Origin: Chondrus crispus
Taxonomy: Eukaryota; Rhodophyta; Florideophyceae; Gigartinales; Gigartinaceae
DNA length: 64,000 nucleotides
Assembly: GCF_000350225.1 (NCBI RefSeq)
Contig: NW_005179144.1
Span: 1-64,000, forward strand
Direction of reading: 5' to 3'
Made by a program: the position numbers and the translations under genes
In this document: positions 22,487 to 32,263 of the stretch, piece after piece
Position numbering within the stretch: position 1 is the first letter of the stretch
How the letters are laid out: each line of letters opens with the position of its first letter
Notes under the pieces: model-generated
Database searches by the model: none
Told to the model about the DNA's origin: nothing
What the model saw: only the letters and a program-made list of their open reading frames with translations

Positions 22487-25400
22487 ATGAGCCCCTCGCA
22501 GGTCTTATTTCGACGCAATGTTTACATATACAGGGTTCTCGTACTCACTGACCCCCCGCTCTCTCTCTTTACCTCTTCTCTTCTTCCCCAGCGTTTCGCA
22601 TCCCCGAAACCCCTCACCTCTCCCCTCCTTTCCCGCTCTCTCCCGACTTCACGCGCAATGACTACGCCATCGCATGCCGCCGCTTTCGTCCGCAACGATC
22701 CTCGGGTGCCACTGCATCTCGCACCTACGTCCTTGTCTGTTGGCTTCCATTCCATCCCCCTCATCCTTGTCTGCGTCGATTGCAAGAGCGGGTCCCCCAG
22801 CGCAAGGGCCTTCAGCGACCACTTGCGCCACGTTCACAACATCCCTACTCCCCAGGCCGCACAGCGCTCTAGACTCGCAGAAGAAGCCCTCTCCTTCCAC
22901 CGTACCTCTGTTTCCGATTCTCCGCTCCTTTCCGACTACCTGCAGGCTCCCCAATTCCTCCCCGATCCGGCCATCACTCTTCCGATCAAGAGCCTCCCCC
23001 CGCTTCAAGGATTCACTTGCAAATTAGTCTACTTCTGTCCTCTTTGCAAGCTCTCCAAGGGCACCCCGAAACGGCTTCGACAGCATATGAACTCCGTCCA
23101 CCCGCCTGATGCACCCGGAAACCCCTCGCCGACCGAGGTTGATCAAATCATTGGCCGCGGTGCTGTTCGCGCCCAGTCTCTGTTTAGTGGTGCCAAGACC
23201 AAATACTTTCCCGTTACGGCCGAAGAGCCAATGGGGGAAATGGTCACCGTCTCCCAAGTCCCAGTCGGCATTCCTGACTCAGAAGAAGAAGATCCCATCC
23301 AATCCGCCCCGGTGTCGTCACCCCTCCCCATGGACACAACAACCGACTCAACTCTAGACCTCATCACTCCAGACCCCAACTCCCCGTCTTATGAGCTCCA
23401 CAAATGTGCCGCCGACGTACTGGCCCGTCTAACGTGTTCCAGTTCGGACCTGGCCCCGGGTCGACGATCTCATACCGAATTGGAGGAAAATGACGCAGAC
23501 TCCGGCATCGCCCTCCGCAACACATTCCTGTCGATCACCGACTTTGATGAAGCCCTCGAAGCTCTGCCTTTACGCCGTGAGAAGGCAGCTCAACTCACGG
23601 GTGCCGTCACGACGGAGGACGTTCAAGCAACTTTATCCACGGTTGCAACCTGCGTCCATCTATACTTTCAAAGTATCGCCAAGGTCGTGAGGGACGTCAC
23701 GCATGGATTTCGTCAAGCGATAAACCTCCACGGCACTACGCCCTTCCGACGGGTTCAATCCGTCGCAGAACGAAGATATGCTAGTCATGTCGCCCGCCTC
23801 CTCTTCTTCACCCATCAGACACGGGACGCCGACTTTTCCCGTAATGAACAGACTTCCGTCGCGATCGACGCCTTCTTTCATGAGCTCAATCGCACATCTC
23901 TCCACGAGACCCCAGGTGAAACTCTCTCCCACGCCTTACACAGTCGCCTTCACGATGCCATGAAAAGCTTGCTCCTCGTCCGGCTCAGGCATGTCGACCT
24001 CCTCACCAACTTGGCCGTTCGTAATTTTGTTGTCGCCGCTACTGTCGTTGCAAGTTCCGCCCCACTCTTCGCTGAGACTTCCCCGACCCTCAGACTCGCC
24101 GAAGCCGGTGACATGAGTCACATTCTTGCCGCCCTCCAATACGCTGTTTCCGTGACAGCGATTCAAGAACTCCGCCGAGTAGCAGAAACGCCCCTTCCGG
24201 CCGCCCACCTCAACGAGAACCACCAAGATCCAGCTGCTGCCATCATCGCAACCGTCGATCAAGATGCCAACACTGCCGCTACATTCATACGAAAAACTTT
24301 GGATGTCATCATGCGAATCATAAAACATGAGAAAGGTCCAATCTCTTTCGCCGTCTGTGCCATTCACAAGCAACACCCTTGTGGAATCATCAAATCTCAC
24401 CACCTCTCCATGCCTCTTTTGGGGACGATCATCACAAACCAACACAAGACTTTCGACAAGTTCTTCTACGAACACTGTCTTCTGGGGGCCGAGCTTCCTC
24501 CTGATTTCCAACGACTCGTTTTATCTCTGCGTGACGACCCCACGAACCGCGCTCCTGGCTTTTCCTTTCTCTCCTCCCTCACTCACCACGCTTCCTGGGT
24601 GCAGGCCAACGTTGCCCATCTCCTACATGCTCTAATGAATCCATCGTCCGATTACCTCCATCGCACACCTTGCGTCCACCCCACATGTTCCTTTCCGCGC
24701 AGGGTTCCTACACAAGATGAGGCATCCGGTCTTGGCCCATCCCCTACCTCTACTGCTTCCTCTGGCCAAGACCGAAAAATTCAAGTCGCTGGTGTTCGAA
24801 TGACGAAAACAGGAGTCTTGCAGTTTCTCGCTCATTGCCAAATCATCCAAGACTCCCTACTTGCTATGATGCATTTTTCGTCCGGATCTCCCGGTCGACC
24901 AACCGAGATATGCACTTATAGGCTACAAAATGGGGAGAACAACATCCGGAACATCTTCATCGGCCACCACTCCGAAATTTTGTTCAACCCTGGCTACTGC
25001 AAGTCAAGGGCCGCGCTCGGTTACAACCGCGCGGTGTACCGATTTCCCGACCAGCAAACTTCGTTCCGAATGATCTCATACTTGTCGGTCATTCGCCCTT
25101 TGGAATGCGAAATGGTCAGAGCTCTCCATGGTGACGAAGCCATGAGAACCCATTGGACATTCTTATTCGCCAACAACGGCCAACGTTTCTCACCTGCACG
25201 TGTCACAAAGGTCATCAGGACTGCCCTGCAATCCAGGAGCATTCACATCTCCTTCAAGGATTACAGGCAGTTCACCAGTGGAATGGTTCCGCTTATATGT
25301 CAGAATAAGCTCCACAGCAGCATGAATGACATATTGGCAGAACACACCACAGCCGGACACCAACAAGCTGCGCATACCTCCTCTATCGCCCACAAACACT

Positions 25401-28327
25401 ACGGACGAACTACCTCGCTAATGCCCGACTGTCCCGCCGCCACGCTAACAAAGCACCGCCAATTCTCCCATGAATGGCACCGCCATCTGAAGCTGCCGTC
25501 ATTTTATAGTGACCGCGCTTCTTCACAACCGCTCCCCCTCCAACATTCACAGCAACTCCAGTCTCGAGTTACCTCGCTATCCCAACATGAGCCGCAGCCT
25601 GTCTTCCAGGTTCATCAACCGAAACCCCTCCTTCATGCTCTCAACGGAAGCACAGCAAACGAACTGCAACAACTGCAGCCAAACCCCTCTGCTCTCAAAT
25701 TCCCCAACAACTTCTCCGTAGGGTCCCACTCCAATCACAGTATTCGCCTCGATAACCCCCCGAATCATATCCTCCCTCCCCTCGTCAGGCCTCTACTGTC
25801 CGCTCTCAAAAAGGCCACACGTTCTAAATCTGCGGAATTCATGTCTCAAACGCAGTTTGCTGTCACAGCCACTGTGTCCGCGTCGCAGAACAACACCCTC
25901 GTACTGATGCCCACCGCATCAGGCAAGTCTATGGCAGTCCTTCTACCAGCTTTCATGGAAAAGAATATCAAGTCCACTATCGTAGTCGTTCCCCTCAAGG
26001 CCCTTGTATCGGAGTACATGAGGCGAGCGACAAACTTCGCCCTACTCGCATCACATTGCGCGAATGGACAAGGATCACTGGAATTTGCCGACCTCTACAT
26101 CTTCACGGCCGAACAGTTGTCGCGGCCGTCTTTCAAAGAGCTGGTTGTTCGACTTATGGATACTAACAGGCTCTCTCGAGTAGTCATTGATGAGGCTCAT
26201 CTCACAGCCATGTGGCAACATTTCCGCCCTGAATTGAAGTTTTTGCGTCGATCCCTTTCTATCATCCCAAAGTCAGTCCCTCGTGTACTCCTCAGTGCTA
26301 CCGTCCCACCTTGCGAGAGAAGAATCATTCTAGAGCGCCACGGCATTAACACAGCCTTCCTTTTCTCAATGCCTTCTCAAAGAAGGAATCTCGAGTTTGT
26401 TGTTCATACCTTCAGTGACGACTCTGACCCGGGCCTAAACACTCGCACTCCTGAAGGCTCCTTTGCCACCGCACAAGAAGTCATGAAGATGAATGCAGTA
26501 AGCTTTCTGCATCAGCACTTCCTCGATTGCACCAACGCCCCAAAGCCGTTGCCCAAAATATATAGAATCATCGCATTCGCCCTGACCCGCCAAGAAACAA
26601 CTTCCCTCCACAAAGCCCTGACGGCCGCATATGCACAAGGAAGTGTTGCCCACTCCAATCAACGCATCGCAGTCGAGCCGCTCATATATCATGCCGGCCT
26701 CACTAAAGAAGCTCGCGAAAAGGCCCACAACGACTGGACAGCAAACGAAGAGCTCTACGACATCATAACAACCAAGGACCTTGTACCTTCAACTCTGTTC
26801 CGTATTATGGTTTGTACGTCCGCCTTCGGTACCGGAATAGATGTTCCAGATGTTCGAGCAACAGTTCATCTTGGCGCCGCAAGAAGCCTCGTCGACTTTG
26901 CACAGGAGAGTGGCCGGTCTGGACGCGACGGACACCACGCATTCGTCTTCGTCCTAAACTCAACCCAGTACAATAAGAGCTTCGAAACCTCCCTTCTCAA
27001 AAAGAGCAACATTGACCAAAATGATCTCGCAGTAACGAACCGAAACGAGATGATGAATTGGGTCCTCAATACCACGGATTGCCGCAAAGATGCACTTTAC
27101 ACAGCCATGGATGGCCAAGTCTCTGGTGTCTGTCGCTTCGACAAGCACGCAGTCTGGTGCGATGTTTGCAGATCTATGTTCCCCTCCCAGCCAACTAATG
27201 CACCGCACACCCCTCAGAGTTCACAATTTCACACACCGGATACCTCTAGACCTTGGGATGCAAATTCGCAATCCCAGTCTCAGCAACATTCGCTTCCCAC
27301 CACACCATCGCAATCGCAGTTGCCACCTCCACATCAAGATCAAAATCAAAACCATCTCGAGCCTCAACGGCAAAACCAAATCGGAGCCACCACATCCACG
27401 CAGCACAACTTCGATGAAATGCTCCTCTTGCTTGAGCAATCCGCTCCAACCAACCCCCCTCCAGCCCCTCCAGTTCGAAGAATCCTTAGCTTCTCCCCAC
27501 AACAATCAAGTGAACGCTTGCTGCCTTCAGCATCACCTTCAATGCAGCAAGCACCATTTCCAGTCCGTCCACGGTCACTTCCGACGGCGTCACCATCTTT
27601 GAAGCAAGTCCTTTCGGGCAAACGGCCCGCATCACTTCCACCATCGGGAAGAAATTCATTCAAGAGCTTACGAACTTCTCCCAGTATGGCGCGCCAAACC
27701 CAACCTAATGTTCTCACAAACCCTTTCCCTTCCCCGTCACCTCCCCTATCGTTGCCATTTAGTCACTTCCAGGCAATTGACACCGAATCCACGGTTCATT
27801 TAGTAACTCAATTTCTCTTCCTAACCAAGACGACGTGTCTCTTATGCCACGCTTCTCCCAGCCGTTCCGGTACGGAACATCCTCAGAATGACTGTCCATT
27901 CATGGAAGGAAGCTGCTATGCCCGTTTCTCTCCGACCCATTTCGTCCCGTCTTGCCCCGTCCCAAGAAAAGTCCCTCTCAAGTGCTATGATTGCCGCCTC
28001 TCGCACTGTCTTGGCCAACCACTTCACCCCACATTCGGCCAATACGGTCGTTGCCATCTACGTCCTATGATATCACTCGCCTGGAACCTTTGGCGATATA
28101 CCGTAGACAGTACCAAAATCGCACATACGTCGAATCAGGCCTGGACGATACGTTTTTTGTCATTACGTATCGATCCGGCCGGGGTCACTGAGAAGGACTT
28201 AGCCGTCATCTTCTCGGATGCATCCATAGAGTCCGCTGACGAGAATAACGAAGATATGCCTCTGACAATATGGCTCCCACTGGCTTGGGCCATACATCAA
28301 GGTCTTCTCCAACTAGACTGCCAGTAG
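22487..28327 (+). CDS. OrsD zinc finger, tyrosine-recombinase-like, RecQ helicase fusion
   Basis: About 1946 aa without introns. Two OrsD-type C2H2 units are visible (C96-x2-C99...H112...H117; C184-x2-C187...H200...H205). A long helical region follows, then a segment resembling a tyrosine recombinase catalytic core: NNGQRFSPARVTKVI, Arg927 in KDYRQFTSG, and GHQQAAHTSSIAHKHYGR with Tyr972. A RecQ-type SF2 helicase comes next: Walker A ASGKS (K1147), DEAH (1235-1238), motif V AFGTGIDVPDVR and motif VI QESGRSGRDG (1473-1482). A Gln/Pro/Ser-rich linker and a Cys/His-rich module close the protein. ATP-dependent DNA unwinding is well supported; recombinase activity is inferred, as the usual HxxR box is not clear. 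Related OrsD-helicase genes are known as repeated, often subtelomeric genes in fungi. Residues from codon 1871 derive from an 81-bp in-frame patch. The start may instead be 22658. Confidence 0.85.
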   Translation: MSPSQVLFRRNVYIYRVLVLTDPPLSLFTSSLLPQRFASPKPLTSPLLSRSLPTSRAMTTPSHAAAFVRNDPRVPLHLAPTSLSVGFHSIPLILVCVDCKSGSPSARAFSDHLRHVHNIPTPQAAQRSRLAEEALSFHRTSVSDSPLLSDYLQAPQFLPDPAITLPIKSLPPLQGFTCKLVYFCPLCKLSKGTPKRLRQHMNSVHPPDAPGNPSPTEVDQIIGRGAVRAQSLFSGAKTKYFPVTAEEPMGEMVTVSQVPVGIPDSEEEDPIQSAPVSSPLPMDTTTDSTLDLITPDPNSPSYELHKCAADVLARLTCSSSDLAPGRRSHTELEENDADSGIALRNTFLSITDFDEALEALPLRREKAAQLTGAVTTEDVQATLSTVATCVHLYFQSIAKVVRDVTHGFRQAINLHGTTPFRRVQSVAERRYASHVARLLFFTHQTRDADFSRNEQTSVAIDAFFHELNRTSLHETPGETLSHALHSRLHDAMKSLLLVRLRHVDLLTNLAVRNFVVAATVVASSAPLFAETSPTLRLAEAGDMSHILAALQYAVSVTAIQELRRVAETPLPAAHLNENHQDPAAAIIATVDQDANTAATFIRKTLDVIMRIIKHEKGPISFAVCAIHKQHPCGIIKSHHLSMPLLGTIITNQHKTFDKFFYEHCLLGAELPPDFQRLVLSLRDDPTNRAPGFSFLSSLTHHASWVQANVAHLLHALMNPSSDYLHRTPCVHPTCSFPRRVPTQDEASGLGPSPTSTASSGQDRKIQVAGVRMTKTGVLQFLAHCQIIQDSLLAMMHFSSGSPGRPTEICTYRLQNGENNIRNIFIGHHSEILFNPGYCKSRAALGYNRAVYRFPDQQTSFRMISYLSVIRPLECEMVRALHGDEAMRTHWTFLFANNGQRFSPARVTKVIRTALQSRSIHISFKDYRQFTSGMVPLICQNKLHSSMNDILAEHTTAGHQQAAHTSSIAHKHYGRTTSLMPDCPAATLTKHRQFSHEWHRHLKLPSFYSDRASSQPLPLQHSQQLQSRVTSLSQHEPQPVFQVHQPKPLLHALNGSTANELQQLQPNPSALKFPNNFSVGSHSNHSIRLDNPPNHILPPLVRPLLSALKKATRSKSAEFMSQTQFAVTATVSASQNNTLVLMPTASGKSMAVLLPAFMEKNIKSTIVVVPLKALVSEYMRRATNFALLASHCANGQGSLEFADLYIFTAEQLSRPSFKELVVRLMDTNRLSRVVIDEAHLTAMWQHFRPELKFLRRSLSIIPKSVPRVLLSATVPPCERRIILERHGINTAFLFSMPSQRRNLEFVVHTFSDDSDPGLNTRTPEGSFATAQEVMKMNAVSFLHQHFLDCTNAPKPLPKIYRIIAFALTRQETTSLHKALTAAYAQGSVAHSNQRIAVEPLIYHAGLTKEAREKAHNDWTANEELYDIITTKDLVPSTLFRIMVCTSAFGTGIDVPDVRATVHLGAARSLVDFAQESGRSGRDGHHAFVFVLNSTQYNKSFETSLLKKSNIDQNDLAVTNRNEMMNWVLNTTDCRKDALYTAMDGQVSGVCRFDKHAVWCDVCRSMFPSQPTNAPHTPQSSQFHTPDTSRPWDANSQSQSQQHSLPTTPSQSQLPPPHQDQNQNHLEPQRQNQIGATTSTQHNFDEMLLLLEQSAPTNPPPAPPVRRILSFSPQQSSERLLPSASPSMQQAPFPVRPRSLPTASPSLKQVLSGKRPASLPPSGRNSFKSLRTSPSMARQTQPNVLTNPFPSPSPPLSLPFSHFQAIDTESTVHLVTQFLFLTKTTCLLCHASPSRSGTEHPQNDCPFMEGSCYARFSPTHFVPSCPVPRKVPLKCYDCRLSHCLGQPLHPTFGQYGRCHLRPMISLAWNLWRYTVDSTKIAHTSNQAWTIRFLSLRIDPAGVTEKDLAVIFSDASIESADENNEDMPLTIWLPLAWAIHQGLLQLDCQ
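28096..28176. other. 81-bp templated patch inside helicase gene
   Basis: Identical over 81 bp to 15975-16055, the interior of the MITE-like element next to copy 1. A near-identical sequence lies about 1.4 kb downstream in copy 2. It replaces 86 bp of native gene sequence (13833-13918 in copy 1), a net loss of 6 bp, so the frame stays open. Junctions show 1-2 bp of microhomology (A/GA at the left, CC at the right). Confidence 0.9.
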
Positions 28328-28706
28328 TTTTCGATATTCACATACTGCAGTATTAGGACCACATTTTCAATAATCTCTCAACGATAGAAAGCTTCAATCT
28401 TCTCGAAAACGGAACCATTCACATGTCACAGCGATCCTCACATTTCCATGTGCCCGTGCGATCACTACCCGCCGTTTTTGTTGAATCATTCATTTATACA
28501 TCTTCTACGTCGCGCCATATCCAACTGCTATGCTCACCAATTGTGCCGTTTTGCTGTTTCTCCACTACACAAACAACCCCACAAAATTTACACTTGTGCT
28601 TTCGTAACGGCCATCTACTACCGAAGTAGCTGAAACAGAAAAGAAACATGCAAAGGCACCGTTCAGGCCCCTTGCAAGACGCGTCTTGCGAGTAGCCCTC
28701 TCCAAA

Positions 28707-29045
28707 GTATCATTCTCGCACCCTTCCAAAACGCATCGTTCTCGCGCCTCTCCAGAACGCATCATGGGCGCACCCCTCCCAAACGCATCAATCTCGCACC
28801 CCCTTAGAACGCGTCGTGGGTGCACCCCTCTCGAACGTATCATTCTGGCATCCCTCTAAAACGAATGATGAGCGCACCCCTATAGAACACATCACGAACG
28901 CACCCCTCTCCAACGTAGCATTCTGGCATCCCTTCCAACGCATCATTGTCGCACCCCCTCAGCTCGCATTCTAGACGCACCTCTCCAGAACGCATCGTGC
29001 ACGCATCCCTCCCCAACGCATCTCTGACACACCCGTCCGAAATGC
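28707..29045. repeat. 26-bp minisatellite, short array (copy 2)
   Basis: Same repeat as 14450-15425 but about 13 units. The outer units match copy 1 at both ends, so the difference is loss or gain of internal units. Confidence 0.85.
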
Positions 29046-29238
29046 GTCGTTGAGGCAAGGATCATCGAAACGTGCATACGGCGCTTTTCAATTTCGCGCA
29101 GTAAATAACTTAGAAAGCTTTGATGTTCAGGACGTAAATTACGCCGCCTTATTGTGTAATTCGTACATGCGCACTGCGACACTGTTAGTGCAGTATAAGG
29201 CCCTGCCACTAAATCTGTCTGCTGTAATTGCCCCCCAG

Positions 29239-29487
29239 CACGATACGTTTTGAGCATCTGACAATCTTGGCAGACGAGGGACATGGTACATGATAAAATA
29301 TGAAGTTAATAATATTGCTCATGCCCCTCTAATCGCACAAGGCTAAAACTAGATTTTGCGCACTGACATTTTATTGGCTGTGCGCCGCTGTCGGTAAACT
29401 TTCAGTCAGAAATTGCCAACAGCAATGCTGCAAATACAGCGCGTATGGTGGTGCCGCCGTGTAAATCGGCCTAAAACGTATCGTCCC
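29239..29487. mobile_element. MITE-like element with ACGATACGTTTT ends (copy 2)
   Basis: Copy 2 equivalent of 15676-15925: CACGATACGTTTTGAGC at the left, CTAAAACGTATCGTCCC at the right. Confidence 0.55.
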
Positions 29488-29518
29488 ACCAGAAAACTGT
29501 CGCCGTTAAAACCGCCCG

Positions 29519-29645
29519 GCACGATACGTTTTGGGCCATATACCGTAGACAGTACCAAAATCGCACATACGTCGAATCAGGCCTGGACGATACGTTTTTT
29601 GTCATTACGTATCGATCTTGACATGTGCCCAAAACATATCGTCCC
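29519..29645. mobile_element. Second element with ACGATACGTTTT ends (copy 2)
   Basis: Copy 2 equivalent of 15957-16083. The right TIR has one change (AAAACATATCGTCCC). Confidence 0.55.
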
Positions 29646-29859
29646 GCGGGAACTGACGCCAGAACTAAACGTAGTGTTAGCATCACCTCGCCGAAAATTG
29701 AAAAGCAACTTCTATTCTCTGTGCCATAATCATGTGATGCCATATGGTACCGTCATAGCTTTCGTCTCACGACGACGTATGCCTTATTCATATCTCTTCC
29801 TTAAACTTGCATGTATTATGTAAACCGGCGATTCCCAGGCCAGCGGGCTGTACTGTACA

Positions 29860-30075
29860 TACATGATGAAATATTGCTCATGCGCCTCTAATGGCACATG
29901 GCATAATTTGATTTGATTTTTGTGCAATCACAATTGATTGGCTTTGGCCGGACGTTCATAAAATTTTGGTCAGAAATTATCCACACCCATGTTGCGTTTC
30001 CAGTGCGTGTGGGAACTGTTTATACACCATTGGCCTATTCATCCTGATATTTGCCTAAATTTTATTGTCACGCCG
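29860..30075. repeat. Diverged relative of terminal MITE sequence
   Basis: ATATTGCTCATGCGCCTCTAAT, the TTGATTGGCTTTG region and ATAAAATTTTGGTCAGAAATT align in order with the interior of 15676-15925, but with many differences. It lies outside the 14-kb unit, so the family was already resident on this side. Confidence 0.55.
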
Positions 30076-30279
30076 ATGTCACATCGGAGCAACACTTTTC
30101 GGCAGTATACGACCGTCACGTCACACGAAGGTCTTCTCCGTTCCACCTTCCTATTATTCCACTGCTCTCATGACTTGTCTACGTGTGACGGTCACGGTCA
30201 CAGTCTCCAGGTGAATCATTCTCTCGTCGCAGGAGCTCCACGTGTCATTTTTACCTAAACTCCTCATGGCTCTGGCCTC

Positions 30280-30287
30280 TATAAATA
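30280..30287 (+). promoter_or_regulatory. TATA box for hypothetical gene at 30419
   Basis: TATAAATA in a GC-richer context. A start about 25-30 bp downstream would lie after the in-frame ATG at 30302, which favours the ATG at 30419 as the true start. Confidence 0.6.
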
Positions 30288-30418
30288 AATAACCCTCCTC
30301 GTTGATCTCAAAGTTGCCCCTTCGAGCCCTCCCAATATCCTCATGCTTTTCCGCCTCTGCTCGTTCTCCTCGCTTCGCCTTAGTCCTCACCCCTCGGTTT
30401 GTATCCTCAAGTCTTAAC

Positions 30419-31972
30419 ATGCCCAGGTACGCAAGCCACGCTGCAACGCGCCAGGCCGCTCATGATCAAATCGACACCATGTTCTCCGGCGGCCACGCAG
30501 ACGACTTGGACAGCTCCAGTACCTCTCTGCATCTAGACGAAGGCAATCCCAGCCTCAAGGTTGAAGGCAAGAACGTCTGGATCTATCATGGCACCAGCAG
30601 GAAATACCAGTTGCGCAAGCTTTCCGACCTCACCACCGATGACCGTGTATTCACGCCAAGTGGTCATATCATTCTTTCCGATGCCGTCATCAAGTTATAT
30701 AAAGCGTTTACCGGGGCTCTCGATGACAAGGGCTTTCGTCTGGACGGAAAGTTTGATTGCGCGAACGCCTACATCAAGGCCGACATATCAAGGTCCAAGT
30801 TCGGCGATTTGCCCGAGGTCGAGGCAGACAACTGGTGTCCTTATTACTACAGGCACTCATCTAAGCTAAAAGGAAACCTCCTCTACGACAACACTCTTCC
30901 CGCCGCCCCCGCCGACCCTCCCAACAGGCGCGTTTCGTGCATTAACGTCAAGAAAGCAGGTGAGCTATCCGAGCTTCTTCCCGATGGCCACGTGGTCTAC
31001 TTGGGAGGTGACCATGGAGAAAAGGACCTCCCTTGCCACCAACCTCGCTCCCTCGCTCCCAATCCGCACGCAAAGTACGTGCAGTACAAACCTCACGCCC
31101 CGCTTCTAGGGCCCGGTGGCGTCGACAAGGGGGATCTCTACATCTCCTCTCCCTTCCCGCAGACTTGGAGAGCAACTGAACGTGGCCGCAATGTTGCCCT
31201 CGCAAGACTTCACAGTGGCCACTTCTTCTACTGGTCAACGAATTGGTCTCCGTCTCCTGGAAACCAGATCTCTCCCCTTCCTTTTCATGAAATCCCAACG
31301 GATTCTTTTAGGGATCCAGCAGGAGTCAGATTTCAGTCTTGGCCCATCTACGTTGATGATGAGGTAGTACAGCAATATGACATGTTTCAAGGAGCTTGGG
31401 TTATGCGCGGTACTCACTTGGTCCAGCACGTCAACGATCAAGACTACCCTGCTGGTGTGTTGGATCGTCTTCGAGGTGGGTTCTTCCGTACCTGTTCAAA
31501 AGAGGTTGTTCCATCCTTCGATCTCATATTGTCACGTCTGCTTAAAGCAAAGCAGTCTGTGGAGCGGCATGGAGGCAAAATGTTTGGTTTCATCGACAAG
31601 CCAGGCGGAATTGTTCAGTGCGACATTCAAAGTCTTGCCACGTATCTCAGACTTCCCCTCGACGCTCTCCTAGCATTTATCCCGGTTTGCGCCTCTTCGT
31701 TCCAGTTGTTCGGAGGCACCGTCAACTTTCTTTGCATGGAGGAGATGACAGGAGTCTTTGAAATCACCAAGCCGTTGCCTACGGGCCCATGGATGCGCGG
31801 TCAGTTGCACGACACCGGAACCGGCTTGCTTTATTTGTACTCAAACGACAAGTACTTTAGCGTTACCAGCAGAGACGGAGTCTCATGGATGACGGAATAC
31901 CCTGGTCCAGGTCTCTCGCTTAGGAAGGACCTAGTGCTAGCACCTCTCATAGCGGGCGTTTACACTTCCTAG
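30419..31972 (+). CDS. Hypothetical protein, 517 aa
   Basis: A long intron-free frame with balanced, non-repetitive composition, so a real gene is likely. I recognise no domain. Features seen: an Asp/Ser-rich N-terminal segment, several aromatic-rich stretches (NWCPYYYRHSSK, SGHFFYWSTNWSPSPGN), and a C-terminal part with alternating hydrophobic segments (RLPLDALLAFIPVCASSFQL) suggesting a folded globular domain. No signal peptide or clear membrane helix. I prefer the ATG at 30419 because a TATA box at 30280 puts transcription start after the upstream in-frame ATG at 30302. The 39-residue extension from 30302 is Arg/Ser-rich and could act as an organelle presequence if used. It sits just outside the tandem duplication and could be a host gene or element cargo. 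Confidence 0.6.
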   Translation: MPRYASHAATRQAAHDQIDTMFSGGHADDLDSSSTSLHLDEGNPSLKVEGKNVWIYHGTSRKYQLRKLSDLTTDDRVFTPSGHIILSDAVIKLYKAFTGALDDKGFRLDGKFDCANAYIKADISRSKFGDLPEVEADNWCPYYYRHSSKLKGNLLYDNTLPAAPADPPNRRVSCINVKKAGELSELLPDGHVVYLGGDHGEKDLPCHQPRSLAPNPHAKYVQYKPHAPLLGPGGVDKGDLYISSPFPQTWRATERGRNVALARLHSGHFFYWSTNWSPSPGNQISPLPFHEIPTDSFRDPAGVRFQSWPIYVDDEVVQQYDMFQGAWVMRGTHLVQHVNDQDYPAGVLDRLRGGFFRTCSKEVVPSFDLILSRLLKAKQSVERHGGKMFGFIDKPGGIVQCDIQSLATYLRLPLDALLAFIPVCASSFQLFGGTVNFLCMEEMTGVFEITKPLPTGPWMRGQLHDTGTGLLYLYSNDKYFSVTSRDGVSWMTEYPGPGLSLRKDLVLAPLIAGVYTS

Positions 31973-32263
31973 GGGCAGCCCCCTCTGCTGCTCGAAACAT
32001 GTAGACCAATTGAAGTAAGATCGGTACTTTAGACTATGGACTCAATGGTAGGTATTGCATGCAGGCACACAGGCACTCGTCCACTTTTACTGCCCCTTAC
32101 ATCTAAAAAAAGAAGAACTGTACTGCATCCCGCACCAGGAGCAACCAACCGCCAGACCAAAAAAAAGCGAAGGATGGAGGGGGAGAGCGCAAGCAGCTAG
32201 AACGTATGAAAAATAAACAGTGAGAAGCAATGAGCCAGATCGTGTTTATTCGCAACAGACTGA
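31973..32263. other. Convergent 3' intergenic region
   Basis: Short spacer between two convergently transcribed genes. The minus-strand gene's 3' side contains GCGAATAAACACGATCTGGCTC (32228-32250 region), the same sequence as after the gene at 49039. AATAAA there may be its polyadenylation signal. Nothing else seen. Confidence 0.5.

Larger units (their letters stand above)
16111..29672. repeat. Tandem 14-kb duplication, copy 2
   Basis: Second unit of the duplication described for 1676-16108. It is the better preserved copy: the helicase is uninterrupted and there is no gap. It differs by a 55-bp gain near 18650, a shorter 26-bp minisatellite and the 81-bp patch in the helicase. The right flank departs from the unit at CTAAAC|GTAGTG. 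Confidence 0.9.
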
